Assembly (NCBI GenBank): GCA_024742305.1
Contig: JANSYQ010000006.1
Span: forward strand, 129,240-177,296
Direction of reading: 5' to 3'
From: a bacterium
GTDB lineage: Bacteria; Bacteroidota; Bacteroidia; Flavobacteriales_D; Crocinitomicaceae
DNA: 48,057 nucleotides
The notes beneath the pieces are model-generated. The model worked only from the letters and a program-made list of their open reading frames with translations. It did no database searches and had not been told where the DNA came from. The position numbers and the translations under genes were made by a program. Of this stretch, positions 41,095 through 48,057 are shown in pieces. Positions within the stretch are counted from its first letter, which is position 1. Every line of letters starts with the position of its first letter.

Positions 41095-41237
41095 ATAATT
41101 ACAATTTATACTAAAATAAATAAATTCAATTATCCTTATATAAAAAGGTCTGTAAATTTGCATCAGTTCTTCAAGATTACAACACGTTTTTGAGGGAACA
41201 ATTTTTAACTTTACAGAAACACAAAAAAACAAACTAA
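41094..41237. promoter_or_regulatory. oxyR/peroxiredoxin divergent control region
   Basis: A 143-nt AT-rich gap. TATAA-N7-TTATA at 41094-41110 is an inverted repeat with LysR-like spacing next to the oxyR start, a candidate autoregulatory site. TAACTTTA (41206-41213, plus) is a possible -7 box for the peroxiredoxin gene, without a well-placed TTG, as expected for an activator-dependent promoter. Confidence 0.45.
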
Positions 41238-41870
41238 ATGTCAGTATTAGTAGGAAAAAAAGCACCATCGTTTAAAGCTGAAGCGGTGATCAATGGAGGT
41301 GAAATTGTTGACAATTTCTCATTGGATCAATACATTGGAAAAAACCCGGTTGTTTTGTTCTTCTACCCGAAGGATTTTACATTCGTTTGTCCATCGGAGT
41401 TGCACGCATTCCAAGCAAAATTGGGAGAATTTGAAGAGCGTGGCGTAAAAGTAATTGCTGCTTCTACCGACACACCTGAATCTCACTGGGGATGGTTGCA
41501 AGTACCAAAGGACCAAGGAGGAATTCAAGGAATTACGTACCCAATAATTGCTGATACATCAAAAACGATCTCTGAAGCTTACGGCGTTTTGGCAGGTGAA
41601 TACGATTACGATGTAGAAGGAAATATGATTGCAACAGGACCAATGATCGCTTACCGTGGATTGTTCTTGATCGATAAAGAAGGAACCGTGATGCATCAAT
41701 TGGTGAACAACTTCCCATTGGGTCGTAACGTAGATGAAGCTTTGCGTATGGTAGATGCTTTGCAATTCTTCGAAGAGAATGGAGAAGTTTGTCCAGCAAA
41801 CTGGAAAAAAGGTGAAGAAGGAATGAAGGACACGTTTGAAGGTGTTGCTGATTACCTATCGAAGCACTAA
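41238..41870 (+). CDS. Typical 2-Cys peroxiredoxin (AhpC/Prx1 type)
   Basis: Reduces hydrogen peroxide and organic peroxides. The 210-residue protein has the peroxidatic Cys51 in FYPKDFTFVCPSELHAF and the resolving Cys185 in NGEVCPANWKKGE. The GGIQG segment at about 94-98 partly resembles the GGLG motif of overoxidation-sensitive enzymes, but the C-terminal YF motif is absent. No AhpF is beside it, so reduction by thioredoxin is likely. It is divergent from oxyR and ends at a strong terminator. Confidence 0.95.
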   Translation: MSVLVGKKAPSFKAEAVINGGEIVDNFSLDQYIGKNPVVLFFYPKDFTFVCPSELHAFQAKLGEFEERGVKVIAASTDTPESHWGWLQVPKDQGGIQGITYPIIADTSKTISEAYGVLAGEYDYDVEGNMIATGPMIAYRGLFLIDKEGTVMHQLVNNFPLGRNVDEALRMVDALQFFEENGEVCPANWKKGEEGMKDTFEGVADYLSKH

Positions 41871-41892
41871 CACATAGTCATTAAGAGTACGA

Positions 41893-41924
41893 AAGGCTGC
41901 GTCTCAAAGACCAGCCTTTTTTTT
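41893..41924 (+). terminator. Rho-independent terminator of the peroxiredoxin gene
   Basis: AAGGCTG pairs with CAGCCTT around a 12-nt loop, followed by eight T residues. It lies 22 nt after the stop and overlaps the 3' end of the convergent gene at 41923. Confidence 0.92.
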
Positions 41925-42603
41925 ATTTCCCAAACTGGAATAGTAATCCACCACTCGCGTACCAAGGAAAGTAGCCATCGTAACTGGTAGCGTTAGAGTA
42001 TTCCTCTCTCTCCCAACCAGCGATCCATCCAACTTCTACATTTAACAGCAGTCTATGGTCAATTGGGAAGCTTCCTCCTGCATTGAAACAAGTTTGCATG
42101 TACTCATTTTGTTTTTTGCTCTCCCAATAATTCACAGCTGTTATTTCTTTCGGTTTCGGGTAGGCACCTCCACCCTTTCCGAATGGATAGAAAGATTCGA
42201 ACTGATGATACTCATAAATAATTTGATCGTGTATGTACCTGAAAAAACCATGCGTGTAGCCAACTTTCATTCCGATGTAATAAAAATTGTACTTCATCTT
42301 GAAGAACTTGTATTGGAAACCGACGTTTACACCTAGATATTGTTCGCGCCATTCTTCGCTCGTCAAGATGTACTGATCTGTATTTTGACTATCATACTCT
42401 CCACGCCCATTGGTGACTGCTTGCTCGTTAAAGTGCGCGTCAATCGTCCAGTTGATTCTTTCATTCTTATGAAAACGGTATTGCATTTGAAAGCGTTCCT
42501 GATGGAAACTATTGATACGAAATCCAATGTCATGTTTAAACGCTTCTTGTCCATGTAAGGTAAACCCAACGAATAGTAGGAAGAGAATTAAAAGCTGTTT
42601 CAT
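41923..42603 (-). CDS. Predicted outer-membrane beta-barrel protein
   Basis: A 226-residue exported protein with signal peptide MKQLLILFLLFVGFTLHGQ and alternating aromatic strands (DIGFRINSFHQERFQMQYRF, YLGVNVGFQYKFFKMKYNF, LLLNVEVGWIAGWE) ending in GGLLFQFGK, a terminal strand with aromatic residue typical of barrels inserted by BamA. The family is not recognised. It stands alone, convergent to the peroxiredoxin gene; its promoter is not obvious. Confidence 0.7.
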   Translation of the reverse strand: MKQLLILFLLFVGFTLHGQEAFKHDIGFRINSFHQERFQMQYRFHKNERINWTIDAHFNEQAVTNGRGEYDSQNTDQYILTSEEWREQYLGVNVGFQYKFFKMKYNFYYIGMKVGYTHGFFRYIHDQIIYEYHQFESFYPFGKGGGAYPKPKEITAVNYWESKKQNEYMQTCFNAGGSFPIDHRLLLNVEVGWIAGWEREEYSNATSYDGYFPWYASGGLLFQFGK

Positions 42604-42761
42604 AGAAGCATTTGTATTATTGAACGTTGAACGGAGTTGTTTCGTTGAAAATAGGCAAATCGCAAGAGCAAAACTATCATTTTTCGGGCAAGGGAAGAAT
42701 TGTATTCGCAGGCATGAAATTCGTCGTTGTCACACCTGTCATTCGCACTTCGGCATCTCGA

Positions 42762-42823
42762 CAAGCTCGATGACCTCTAGACCAATGCGGCGCAAGCTCG
42801 ATGACCTCTAGATCAGTGTAGCG
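42762..42823. repeat. 31-bp tandem duplication
   Basis: Two adjacent copies (42762-42792 and 42793-42823) both begin CAAGCTCGATGACCTCTAGA and differ at four positions in the last third. It is not a CRISPR, as there are no spacers. Confidence 0.8.
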
Positions 42824-42881
42824 CTTCAGAGGTGCGACTCGACTTTTTAGTAAACAGCAAGATGCCCAGCACCTATTGGCA

Positions 42882-43005
42882 ACCGAAAAGACGCTAAGAG
42901 CGCCAATTACAGTTTTTAAAGGTCGCAAGGGATTATGACTTTGTCATAATCTAGCTCACACCAATATTGCAATAAGATAAAACCTTGTTTTCTTTGCGGT
43001 GAATA
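42882..43005. repeat. Palindromic dispersed element, copy B
   Basis: Begins ACCGAAAAGACGCTAAGAG and ends with TTTGCGGTGAATA. It contains the perfect hairpin GATTATGAC-TTT-GTCATAATC (42931-42951). Left end, hairpin and right end align with copy A at 33161-33345, which is longer between hairpin and right end. Confidence 0.65.
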
Positions 43006-43207
43006 AAAGATGAATATTCAAGAGTTTGACATCCTGACCTCCAAAAGGAGAAAGCTAGATTTTCCACATAATAAAGCAACTTCGAAAAATGTAAATTGTA
43101 ATAGCTCAGTAGACCGAATTGGCTAAAAGAAATCAAGTCTTTCTTCTTTCCTCTTTAAGTGAGTTTAACTGCCTGCCGCAGGCACGGCGAACGATCTTTT
43201 ATCTCCC

Positions 43208-44659
43208 CTATGGCATGATCAACAACAACCCGTAATTCAATTCCGATTTGGAAATCTCCACTTTTGTTGCTAGTTCAATTTGCTTGATACGAACCTCGAG
43301 GAACTTCAATTCTCGCGCATTAATCATAAACAAGGAGCTTTCGCCATTATCGAACAACATTTGCTCTGCTTCGAGAAGATCTGAAGCGGCTTCAATGGTT
43401 TCTCCAATGATTTCGTACTGACCCGTGAGGTTTTCGATCGTGTTTCTCGCAGCGCCCAACTGATACTGTAATTTCGCATTGATTTCCGCTCCCTTTAACT
43501 GCTGCGACTCCACTTTTAACTCACCGATTCTAACATCGGCGCGTTCACGGCGTGTGAATAGCGGATACTTCAACTTCGCTCCCCAAGTGTAATCTGCCAC
43601 TGTATACTCCGAGAAAAATCCAGTAGTTGCGGGTTCATTCAAAGCTCGGTACTCCAAAGTTAATTTTGGCTTGAGGTATTCGCGCTTCAATCGTAAATCT
43701 ACCTGCTGACGTGCTACTTCCAGTTGGTTCAATTCTGCCAATGGATGATTTTGAATCACGGAGTTCAAATCGAAAAGTATGTCCATTCCTTGCACGACTT
43801 CGCTAATCTTGCTTGGCACAGCACCGTCCAACTGTAAAGGAATAAAACCTTGGTCCCATAAGTAGATTTCTAGCTTTAAACTGGCATTTTGCCAATCTAA
43901 GAGCGACTGCTGATAACTCAATTGACGGCTTTGGAACTGCATAGAAGCCTCAGTGATGTATATCTCAGGAAGGTCGCCAAATTCCACATACGATTTCACT
44001 GCTTCTAGTCGCGACTCTGCGGCAACCAAAGCATCCGAATAGACCTGTAAAATTTCGTATGCTTTCGCCCATTTCCAGTAGGCAATGGTAGCCTCGTTCA
44101 TTAGTTGGTTGGTCATGACACGCTGCTCCAACAAGGTCATGTCTTCGTACAGTCGCGCTTTTTTCAACTCAGCACGACGCTGATCAATCAACAATCCGTT
44201 CCCCAGTTCGAGGTTCAGTCCGGCATACCACAAACCATCTTCCGGAAGTCGTGCTTCGGGGTTCAAAAAGACGCCATCGGTTTGCATATATCCCGCCTCG
44301 GCTGTCAGCCCGAACCACGTAGGAATTTTCAGATTTCCGTCCAAATGACTGTAATACTGCTTGTCGTCGAAGTATTTCTGCTTGGCACTTCCGTTCACCA
44401 CCGGATCGAATCCTCCTTTGGCTCCTTGCACGCCGCGAGCTCCGGCTTCCGCCTTCATTCTAGCTCGGAAAACCATAGGGTGATGCTTCATGACACGCTC
44501 AATAAACTCGTCATAAGTCATTACGGAGTCGGCAACTTTAGTAGTGTCTGAGCTACTCTCCACAGTGATGTCAAGCGTATCCAACTGGGTATTTCCAAAG
44601 AAAAAGATACCCAGCAGGAAAACGAGCAACAAGGCGCTATTTTTTCTCTTTAATTGCAT
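43208..44659 (-). CDS. TolC-family outer-membrane efflux protein
   Basis: Outer-membrane channel of a tripartite exporter. The 483-residue protein has a signal-like N-terminus (LLLVFLLGIFFFGN), a TolC repeat start YDEFIERVMKHHPMVFRARM near residues 50-69, and long amphipathic helices with Q/E/L/R heptads in two similar halves (for example ARLYEDMTLLEQRVMTNQL and AARNTIENLTGQYEIIGE). It overlaps the adaptor gene by 23 nt and is the last gene of the ABC/HlyD/TolC operon. Confidence 0.9.
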   Translation of the reverse strand: MQLKRKNSALLLVFLLGIFFFGNTQLDTLDITVESSSDTTKVADSVMTYDEFIERVMKHHPMVFRARMKAEAGARGVQGAKGGFDPVVNGSAKQKYFDDKQYYSHLDGNLKIPTWFGLTAEAGYMQTDGVFLNPEARLPEDGLWYAGLNLELGNGLLIDQRRAELKKARLYEDMTLLEQRVMTNQLMNEATIAYWKWAKAYEILQVYSDALVAAESRLEAVKSYVEFGDLPEIYITEASMQFQSRQLSYQQSLLDWQNASLKLEIYLWDQGFIPLQLDGAVPSKISEVVQGMDILFDLNSVIQNHPLAELNQLEVARQQVDLRLKREYLKPKLTLEYRALNEPATTGFFSEYTVADYTWGAKLKYPLFTRRERADVRIGELKVESQQLKGAEINAKLQYQLGAARNTIENLTGQYEIIGETIEAASDLLEAEQMLFDNGESSLFMINARELKFLEVRIKQIELATKVEISKSELNYGLLLIMP

Positions 44660-46001
44660 CTCCGGTAACTTTGTCCGTTTTAGGTTTGTAATACTCCGGT
44701 GGGAATCCGTTCACCTGTCGCCACAATTCGTACCAAATTGGCACATCGTTCAACAAGATCATTGCTTTGAGTCCTGCTCCGTAACGTAAGGCTTTCGGCC
44801 AAGGGACATCACGCTCATCGGGCTTAATCAACATGCGGTACTTTCCATTATCACCAATGTACTGATCAATGGCGTAAATCTCTCCACCGTAGGTACCGTA
44901 GCTCGCATCGGGCCATCCTGAGAAGACAATCGCTGGCCAACCGTCGAATTGAATTCGGACGTGTTCACCAACGTGCATCAGCGGCAAATCAATCGGTTCA
45001 ATGTAAATCTCTGCTGCCAATTCGTATTCGTCAGGCATGATGCTAATTACCGGCTGACCTTCTTTAATGGTTTCTCCAATCCCCGTTACGAAAGTCTTAG
45101 TTACGTAGCCACTTTGCGGGGCCAAAATGTAGTAGTAACCGGTTCGTTTCTTGTAGTTGCTATACTGGTTCTCCATTTTGTTAATACTCCCTTCTGAATC
45201 CAAACGATTCGAGGTTGTCGTCAGCTTCTCAGACAAGATTTTCGCTTGGTATGTGTCGTATTCTGCTCGAATGGTAGAAATATCAACTCGTAAACGAATC
45301 AACTCTGTTTGGCTATTGTACCAGTTATTCCGTGCCTCTGTTTCTTTGGCTAATGTCTCTTGATATTTCAATCGGCGCTTTTCCAAATCCGTTAAGGACT
45401 TCACTCCGCGCTGGTACAAGCTGTCCATACGTTCGTACTGATACTCGGCCGTCTGCAAATCAATGATAGCTGCTTGTAGTTTAATGCTATCGTTCTGCAC
45501 CTTAAGCTTTGCCTGTTGCATCTTCATTTGCGCCTGATCGAGTTTCAATTTTTGTTGATCTCGCAACGCCTCCAATTGTGCTTCCTGGGCACTCTCTTTC
45601 TGTGAGTACGCGTCTACAACTCCCTTTTTCAGGTTGATTTGATTCTTGGTCCGTTCCAACAGTCGGTCATCCATGTAGGCGTCCTTGATCTCTGAGATAA
45701 CCATTAACGTATCTCCTTTATCCACACGCTGACCTTCGAAGACCAACCACTGATCTACTCTACCTGCAATGATCGAGTGAATCGTTTGTGGACGGTGCTC
45801 AGGAAGCACTGTGGTAACCACTCCTGTGGTGGAAACGTTCTGCGTCCAAGGTAATAACATAATCACGAAAACGGTGAAGAACGTCCATTTCAACATGCGA
45901 ATCATCAGACGCTTCGTTTTTTTCGACTCTACGTAATTTAGCGTCGAAAACACGTTCCAGTTCATGCGGTCCTGGATCTTATTTTCTGAAATGTTTAACA
46001 T
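44637..46001 (-). CDS. HlyD-type periplasmic adaptor (membrane fusion protein)
   Basis: Bridges inner-membrane ABC transporter and TolC. The 454-residue protein has a short cytoplasmic N-terminus, one membrane helix at about residues 37-52 (WTFFTVFVIMLLPW), two half-lipoyl motifs (SIIAGRVDQWLVFEGQRVDKGD and ILAPQSGYVTKTFVTGIGE) and a coiled-coil hairpin at about 110-275 rich in Q/K/L/E. The beta-barrel part follows (EIYIEPIDLPLMHVGEHVR). It overlaps the ABC gene by 7 nt and the TolC gene by 23 nt. Confidence 0.92.
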   Translation of the reverse strand: MLNISENKIQDRMNWNVFSTLNYVESKKTKRLMIRMLKWTFFTVFVIMLLPWTQNVSTTGVVTTVLPEHRPQTIHSIIAGRVDQWLVFEGQRVDKGDTLMVISEIKDAYMDDRLLERTKNQINLKKGVVDAYSQKESAQEAQLEALRDQQKLKLDQAQMKMQQAKLKVQNDSIKLQAAIIDLQTAEYQYERMDSLYQRGVKSLTDLEKRRLKYQETLAKETEARNNWYNSQTELIRLRVDISTIRAEYDTYQAKILSEKLTTTSNRLDSEGSINKMENQYSNYKKRTGYYYILAPQSGYVTKTFVTGIGETIKEGQPVISIMPDEYELAAEIYIEPIDLPLMHVGEHVRIQFDGWPAIVFSGWPDASYGTYGGEIYAIDQYIGDNGKYRMLIKPDERDVPWPKALRYGAGLKAMILLNDVPIWYELWRQVNGFPPEYYKPKTDKVTGDAIKEKK

Positions 46002-47680
46002 GATATATCTTTTATGTCAATAACTTCTCCTCTGTCGAGCACCACGCGTCGGTACTTTAAATTTTTCAGATTCTCCAAAGGCTGGGAGCTTGTGAGTAGA
46101 ACGGTCCACTCGTGGTCATGATCCAGCAAGAACTGAAGAATATTCATTCGATCTTTTTCACTGAAGACCGAAAAACTGTTTTCTAGCAACAACAATCTTG
46201 GTCGATCTACAATACTTCGTGCAATGAGGATTTTTGCCGTAGTACTTTTGGAGAACTGTCGACCTTGCGGTAATACACGCGTATCATAACCATACGGTAA
46301 ATCGTTGATAAGTGAAGACAATCCAAGAGCTTCTGTTGCCCAACGTACATTTTCAAATGTGGCACCGTCTCTTCCCAGGGTGATGTTTTCGAGCAAACTT
46401 CCTTCAAAGAGCGCCTCATCTCGGAGATAACCGCCAATTCCAGAACGCAAAGACTCAGGACAGTAGTTATTTACCGGAATGCTATCCATCACGATGGAAC
46501 CTCGGCTTGGGCTATACAATCCACCGATGAGGTATAGCAAGGTTGATTTTCCACTATCATTTTGACCGGAAATAACTACGCGTTCACCAGACTCAATATC
46601 AAGGTTGATGTTGTTTAACACAGTTTTGTTCTCTTCCGGATATTCAAAAGTTACTTGATTCAGATTTACCTCAAGTCCTTTCTTTCCTCCGTTCAAGCGA
46701 ATACCTCCTTCGGTATCCAATTCCAAGTCAGTTACCTGTGCAATTTTCTCAAGTGAAGTCAGGATATCGTAAATCGTATCGAAGTTCAACATCACTTTTT
46801 CGATCGAGTTCATGACCAATAGGATGATGATTTCCGCCGCCACGAACTGACCGATGTTCAATTGCTGTTCAATTACCAGCAAGCCACCGATGAGCAACAA
46901 TCCAAAGGCAACCAGTGCTTTGAACCCAACCATCAGTCCATATTGATTTACCAGCACAGAGAAGTGTGATTCCCGCGCTCGAATGTATCCTTCTGTTTTG
47001 GTGTTCACTTCGTTGAGTGGTAACTGCGTTTCACCCGCCAATTTAAAGGTGTAGTTGGCCTTCGCTACTTCCTGTAACCAGTGTGCTATTTGATACTTTC
47101 GTTTCGATTCATCCAAACTAGTTTCAAGTCCACGGCGAACGGTTACTCGTAGAATCAACATAACGATTACAATGAGGAACAAACTAAAAAGAATGAAAAA
47201 TGGGTGGTACAAAGAAAGTAGGATCAATCCGAAAAAAGCCTGGATACCAGCCGACGAGAAATCGATCATAATCTTTGGCAGCGCCTTTTGAATGGAAACG
47301 ATATCAAAGAAGCGATTCATTAACTCGGGTGCATAATGTTTGTGTAAACGCTCCAATCGGATTCTCGGAACTCGGTAGGCAAACTCGAAGGCTGCTCGGG
47401 AGAAAACCTTTTGCTGCAAGTTCTCCGTTATGTGCAACTGTTTAATCTGCAGGATTCCCGAAAGCGCGATACCTCCTACTACGAAGAAGATAAGTACAAT
47501 CCACGAGGTACTGACCGCGCCCCCTTGAATTAAGTTGATAATGGCTTGAATCCCGATAGGAAGCGACAGGTTGATCAACCCAATAAAGATGGCATAGATA
47601 TAAATATTCCGAATCTCGATTTTATCAGGCTTCAGCAAGAGCCAAAATCGTTTCAACGGCGTTAATTTCTGATTTTCCAT
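45995..47680 (-). CDS. ABC exporter-like protein with degenerate ATPase motifs
   Basis: The 561-residue protein has a six-helix ABC-exporter membrane domain (residues 20-310) and a nucleotide-binding domain (about 335-561), without a C39 peptidase domain. Walker A is intact (GQNDSGKST, 372-380). The other motifs deviate: R420 at the Q-loop position (GGYLRDEALFEG), FSKST at 476-480 instead of LSGGQ, E500-N501 after LLLL in place of the Walker B Asp-Glu, and Ser531 at the H-switch position (LLTSSQP). Adaptor and TolC genes follow in the same operon, so it belongs to a type I-like export complex. Either the domain binds but hardly hydrolyses ATP, or it pairs with a competent partner encoded elsewhere. 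Confidence 0.85.
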   Translation of the reverse strand: MENQKLTPLKRFWLLLKPDKIEIRNIYIYAIFIGLINLSLPIGIQAIINLIQGGAVSTSWIVLIFFVVGGIALSGILQIKQLHITENLQQKVFSRAAFEFAYRVPRIRLERLHKHYAPELMNRFFDIVSIQKALPKIMIDFSSAGIQAFFGLILLSLYHPFFILFSLFLIVIVMLILRVTVRRGLETSLDESKRKYQIAHWLQEVAKANYTFKLAGETQLPLNEVNTKTEGYIRARESHFSVLVNQYGLMVGFKALVAFGLLLIGGLLVIEQQLNIGQFVAAEIIILLVMNSIEKVMLNFDTIYDILTSLEKIAQVTDLELDTEGGIRLNGGKKGLEVNLNQVTFEYPEENKTVLNNINLDIESGERVVISGQNDSGKSTLLYLIGGLYSPSRGSIVMDSIPVNNYCPESLRSGIGGYLRDEALFEGSLLENITLGRDGATFENVRWATEALGLSSLINDLPYGYDTRVLPQGRQFSKSTTAKILIARSIVDRPRLLLLENSFSVFSEKDRMNILQFLLDHDHEWTVLLTSSQPLENLKNLKYRRVVLDRGEVIDIKDISC

Positions 47681-47693
47681 AGTTTCTTATTTG

Positions 47694-47713
47694 AGACGCT
47701 TTACCTTGCGTCT
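47694..47713. repeat. Short hairpin in the ABC gene leader
   Basis: AGACGC (47694-47699) and GCGTCT (47708-47713) are perfect inverted copies around an 8-nt loop. The following GTCTAATGTCT and TATCTAGTG resemble the repeat after cysQ. Confidence 0.5.
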
Positions 47714-47756
47714 AATGTCTTTGTATCTAGTGATTGATTAATAGATGACTGACGTC

Positions 47757-48005
47757 TCATTCTTCAAGAATTTTTTCCGTTAGTTTTCCGTAGAAAGAAC
47801 ACACAGCGTCTTCTCCGTCAATTACATTTGTCAATCGTGGTAAATGACTGGTAAAGAAACGTTGATGATGCGTTCCTTCAATGATAGTAGACACCAACAT
47901 GTGGGGATATTTAAAATCTGGGCGCATTTCTTCAATGATTCCGGCGACGAGGTGCACAACATCTTTGTAGGGAACAAAGAAACCATGACGATTGTCCTCA
48001 GCTAC
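47757..48005 (-). CDS. C-terminal fragment of an unrecognised protein
   Basis: The last 80 or so residues of a gene read leftward and end ...YGKLTEKILEE. The fragment has PYKDVVHLVAGIIEEM, YPHMLVSTIIEGTHHQRFF and HLPRLTNVIDGEDAV. I do not recognise the family; a TetR-type regulator was considered because of the neighbouring exporter, but nothing shows it. Upstream of 48005 the sequence becomes an inverted copy of 47808-47859 and the frame meets a stop there, so the true 5' part is missing. Confidence 0.6.
   Translation of the reverse strand, partial: VAEDNRHGFFVPYKDVVHLVAGIIEEMRPDFKYPHMLVSTIIEGTHHQRFFTSHLPRLTNVIDGEDAVCSFYGKLTEKILEE
47808..47859. repeat. Left arm of a 52-bp perfect inverted repeat
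   Basis: This stretch, part of the truncated gene, is repeated exactly in reverse complement at 48006-48057, the very end of the window. Confidence 0.95.
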
Positions 48006-48057
48006 TTTCTTTACCAGTCATTTACCACGATTGACAAATGTAATTGACGGAGAAGAC
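48006..48057. repeat. Right arm of the 52-bp perfect inverted repeat (window end)
   Basis: The exact reverse complement of 47808-47859, with 146 nt between the arms, ending at the last base. Identity over 52 nt within a coding region points to a chimeric fold-back at a contig end and not to a natural element. Confidence 0.95.

Larger units (their letters stand above)
42604..43207. other. 600-bp intergenic region rich in repeats
   Basis: No coding sequence is supported here. It holds a 31-bp tandem duplication (42762-42823), the dispersed palindromic element copy B (42882-43005), and the GC-rich palindrome TGCCTGCCGCAGGCA (43170-43184) shortly after the TolC gene stop, which may help end that transcript. 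The remaining sequence shows nothing recognisable. Confidence 0.7.

Noticed and set aside
41095-41268. Longer OxyR start
   Set aside because: The extension reads through the divergent control region into the peroxiredoxin gene; LysR proteins start just before the HTH, as at 41094.
42762-42823. Possible CRISPR
   Set aside because: Two adjacent diverged copies with no spacer between them and no cas genes.
47757-48005. TetR regulator for the exporter
   Set aside because: The visible C-terminus has no feature that proves TetR, and the HTH part is outside the window.

Overview
The window looks like a chromosomal contig of a Bacteroidota bacterium, most likely in the order Flavobacteriales. The signs are a protein with a type IX secretion (Por) C-terminal sorting domain, Bacteroidota-type promoters (TTG, a 17-23 nt spacer, then TAnnTTTG), families typical of the phylum (DUF2851, DUF2279, DUF2061, PD40-OmpA), tRNAs without an encoded CCA, and scarce Shine-Dalgarno sequences. 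The genus cannot be fixed from the sequence alone. No rRNA, insertion sequence, transposase, phage gene or CRISPR array is visible.

Layout. Positions 1-4.3 kb (minus strand) hold a translation and transcription block: four tRNAs (Thr-UGU, Tyr, Gly, Thr-GGU), tuf, tRNA-Trp, secE and nusG (cut by the window edge), with hpf, a Xer recombinase and rpsU behind it. Positions 4.3-21 kb hold mostly minus-strand housekeeping and envelope genes: an acyl-CoA dehydrogenase, an AGCS symporter/helix-hairpin-helix/apt operon, a DUF2851/PspC/potassium-channel operon, a PD40-OmpA envelope protein, a LOG/PASTA/T9SS-cargo/RluD operon, a DUF2279 protein and a membrane protein fused to YceI.

Positions 21.4-33.2 kb form a nucleotide-sugar region. 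A tight minus-strand operon (DegT aminotransferase, ugd, UDP-glucuronate decarboxylase, WbpD-like acetyltransferase, WbpB-like dehydrogenase, TviB/WbpA-like dehydrogenase, rfbB, CpsB-like phosphatase) diverges from a plus-strand set (rfbA, rfbC, rfbD, WbpP-like epimerase). Together they could supply dTDP-rhamnose, UDP-glucuronate, UDP-xylose, UDP-HexNAc uronates and a UDP-2,3-diacetamido uronate. No glycosyltransferase, flippase or polymerase is present in the cluster. It is followed at 33.4-37.9 kb by an operon making and recycling PAPS (DUF2061, cysC, cysD, an unknown secreted protein, cysN, cysQ) with no PAPS reductase, which fits sulfation of surface glycans as an alternative to plain sulfur assimilation.

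Positions 38.1-42.6 kb carry an outer-membrane barrel protein overlapping Kdo transferase (waaA), a divergent oxyR/peroxiredoxin pair and another outer-membrane protein. Positions 43.2-47.7 kb carry a tripartite export operon (ABC protein, HlyD-type adaptor, TolC-type channel). Its ABC ATPase keeps Walker A but has lost the usual Q-loop, signature, Walker B carboxylates and H-switch, which is the most unusual protein feature here. The last 52 bases are an exact inverted copy of sequence 146 bases earlier, which looks like an assembly or amplification fold-back at a contig end. Intergenic DNA carries several palindromic dispersed repeats.
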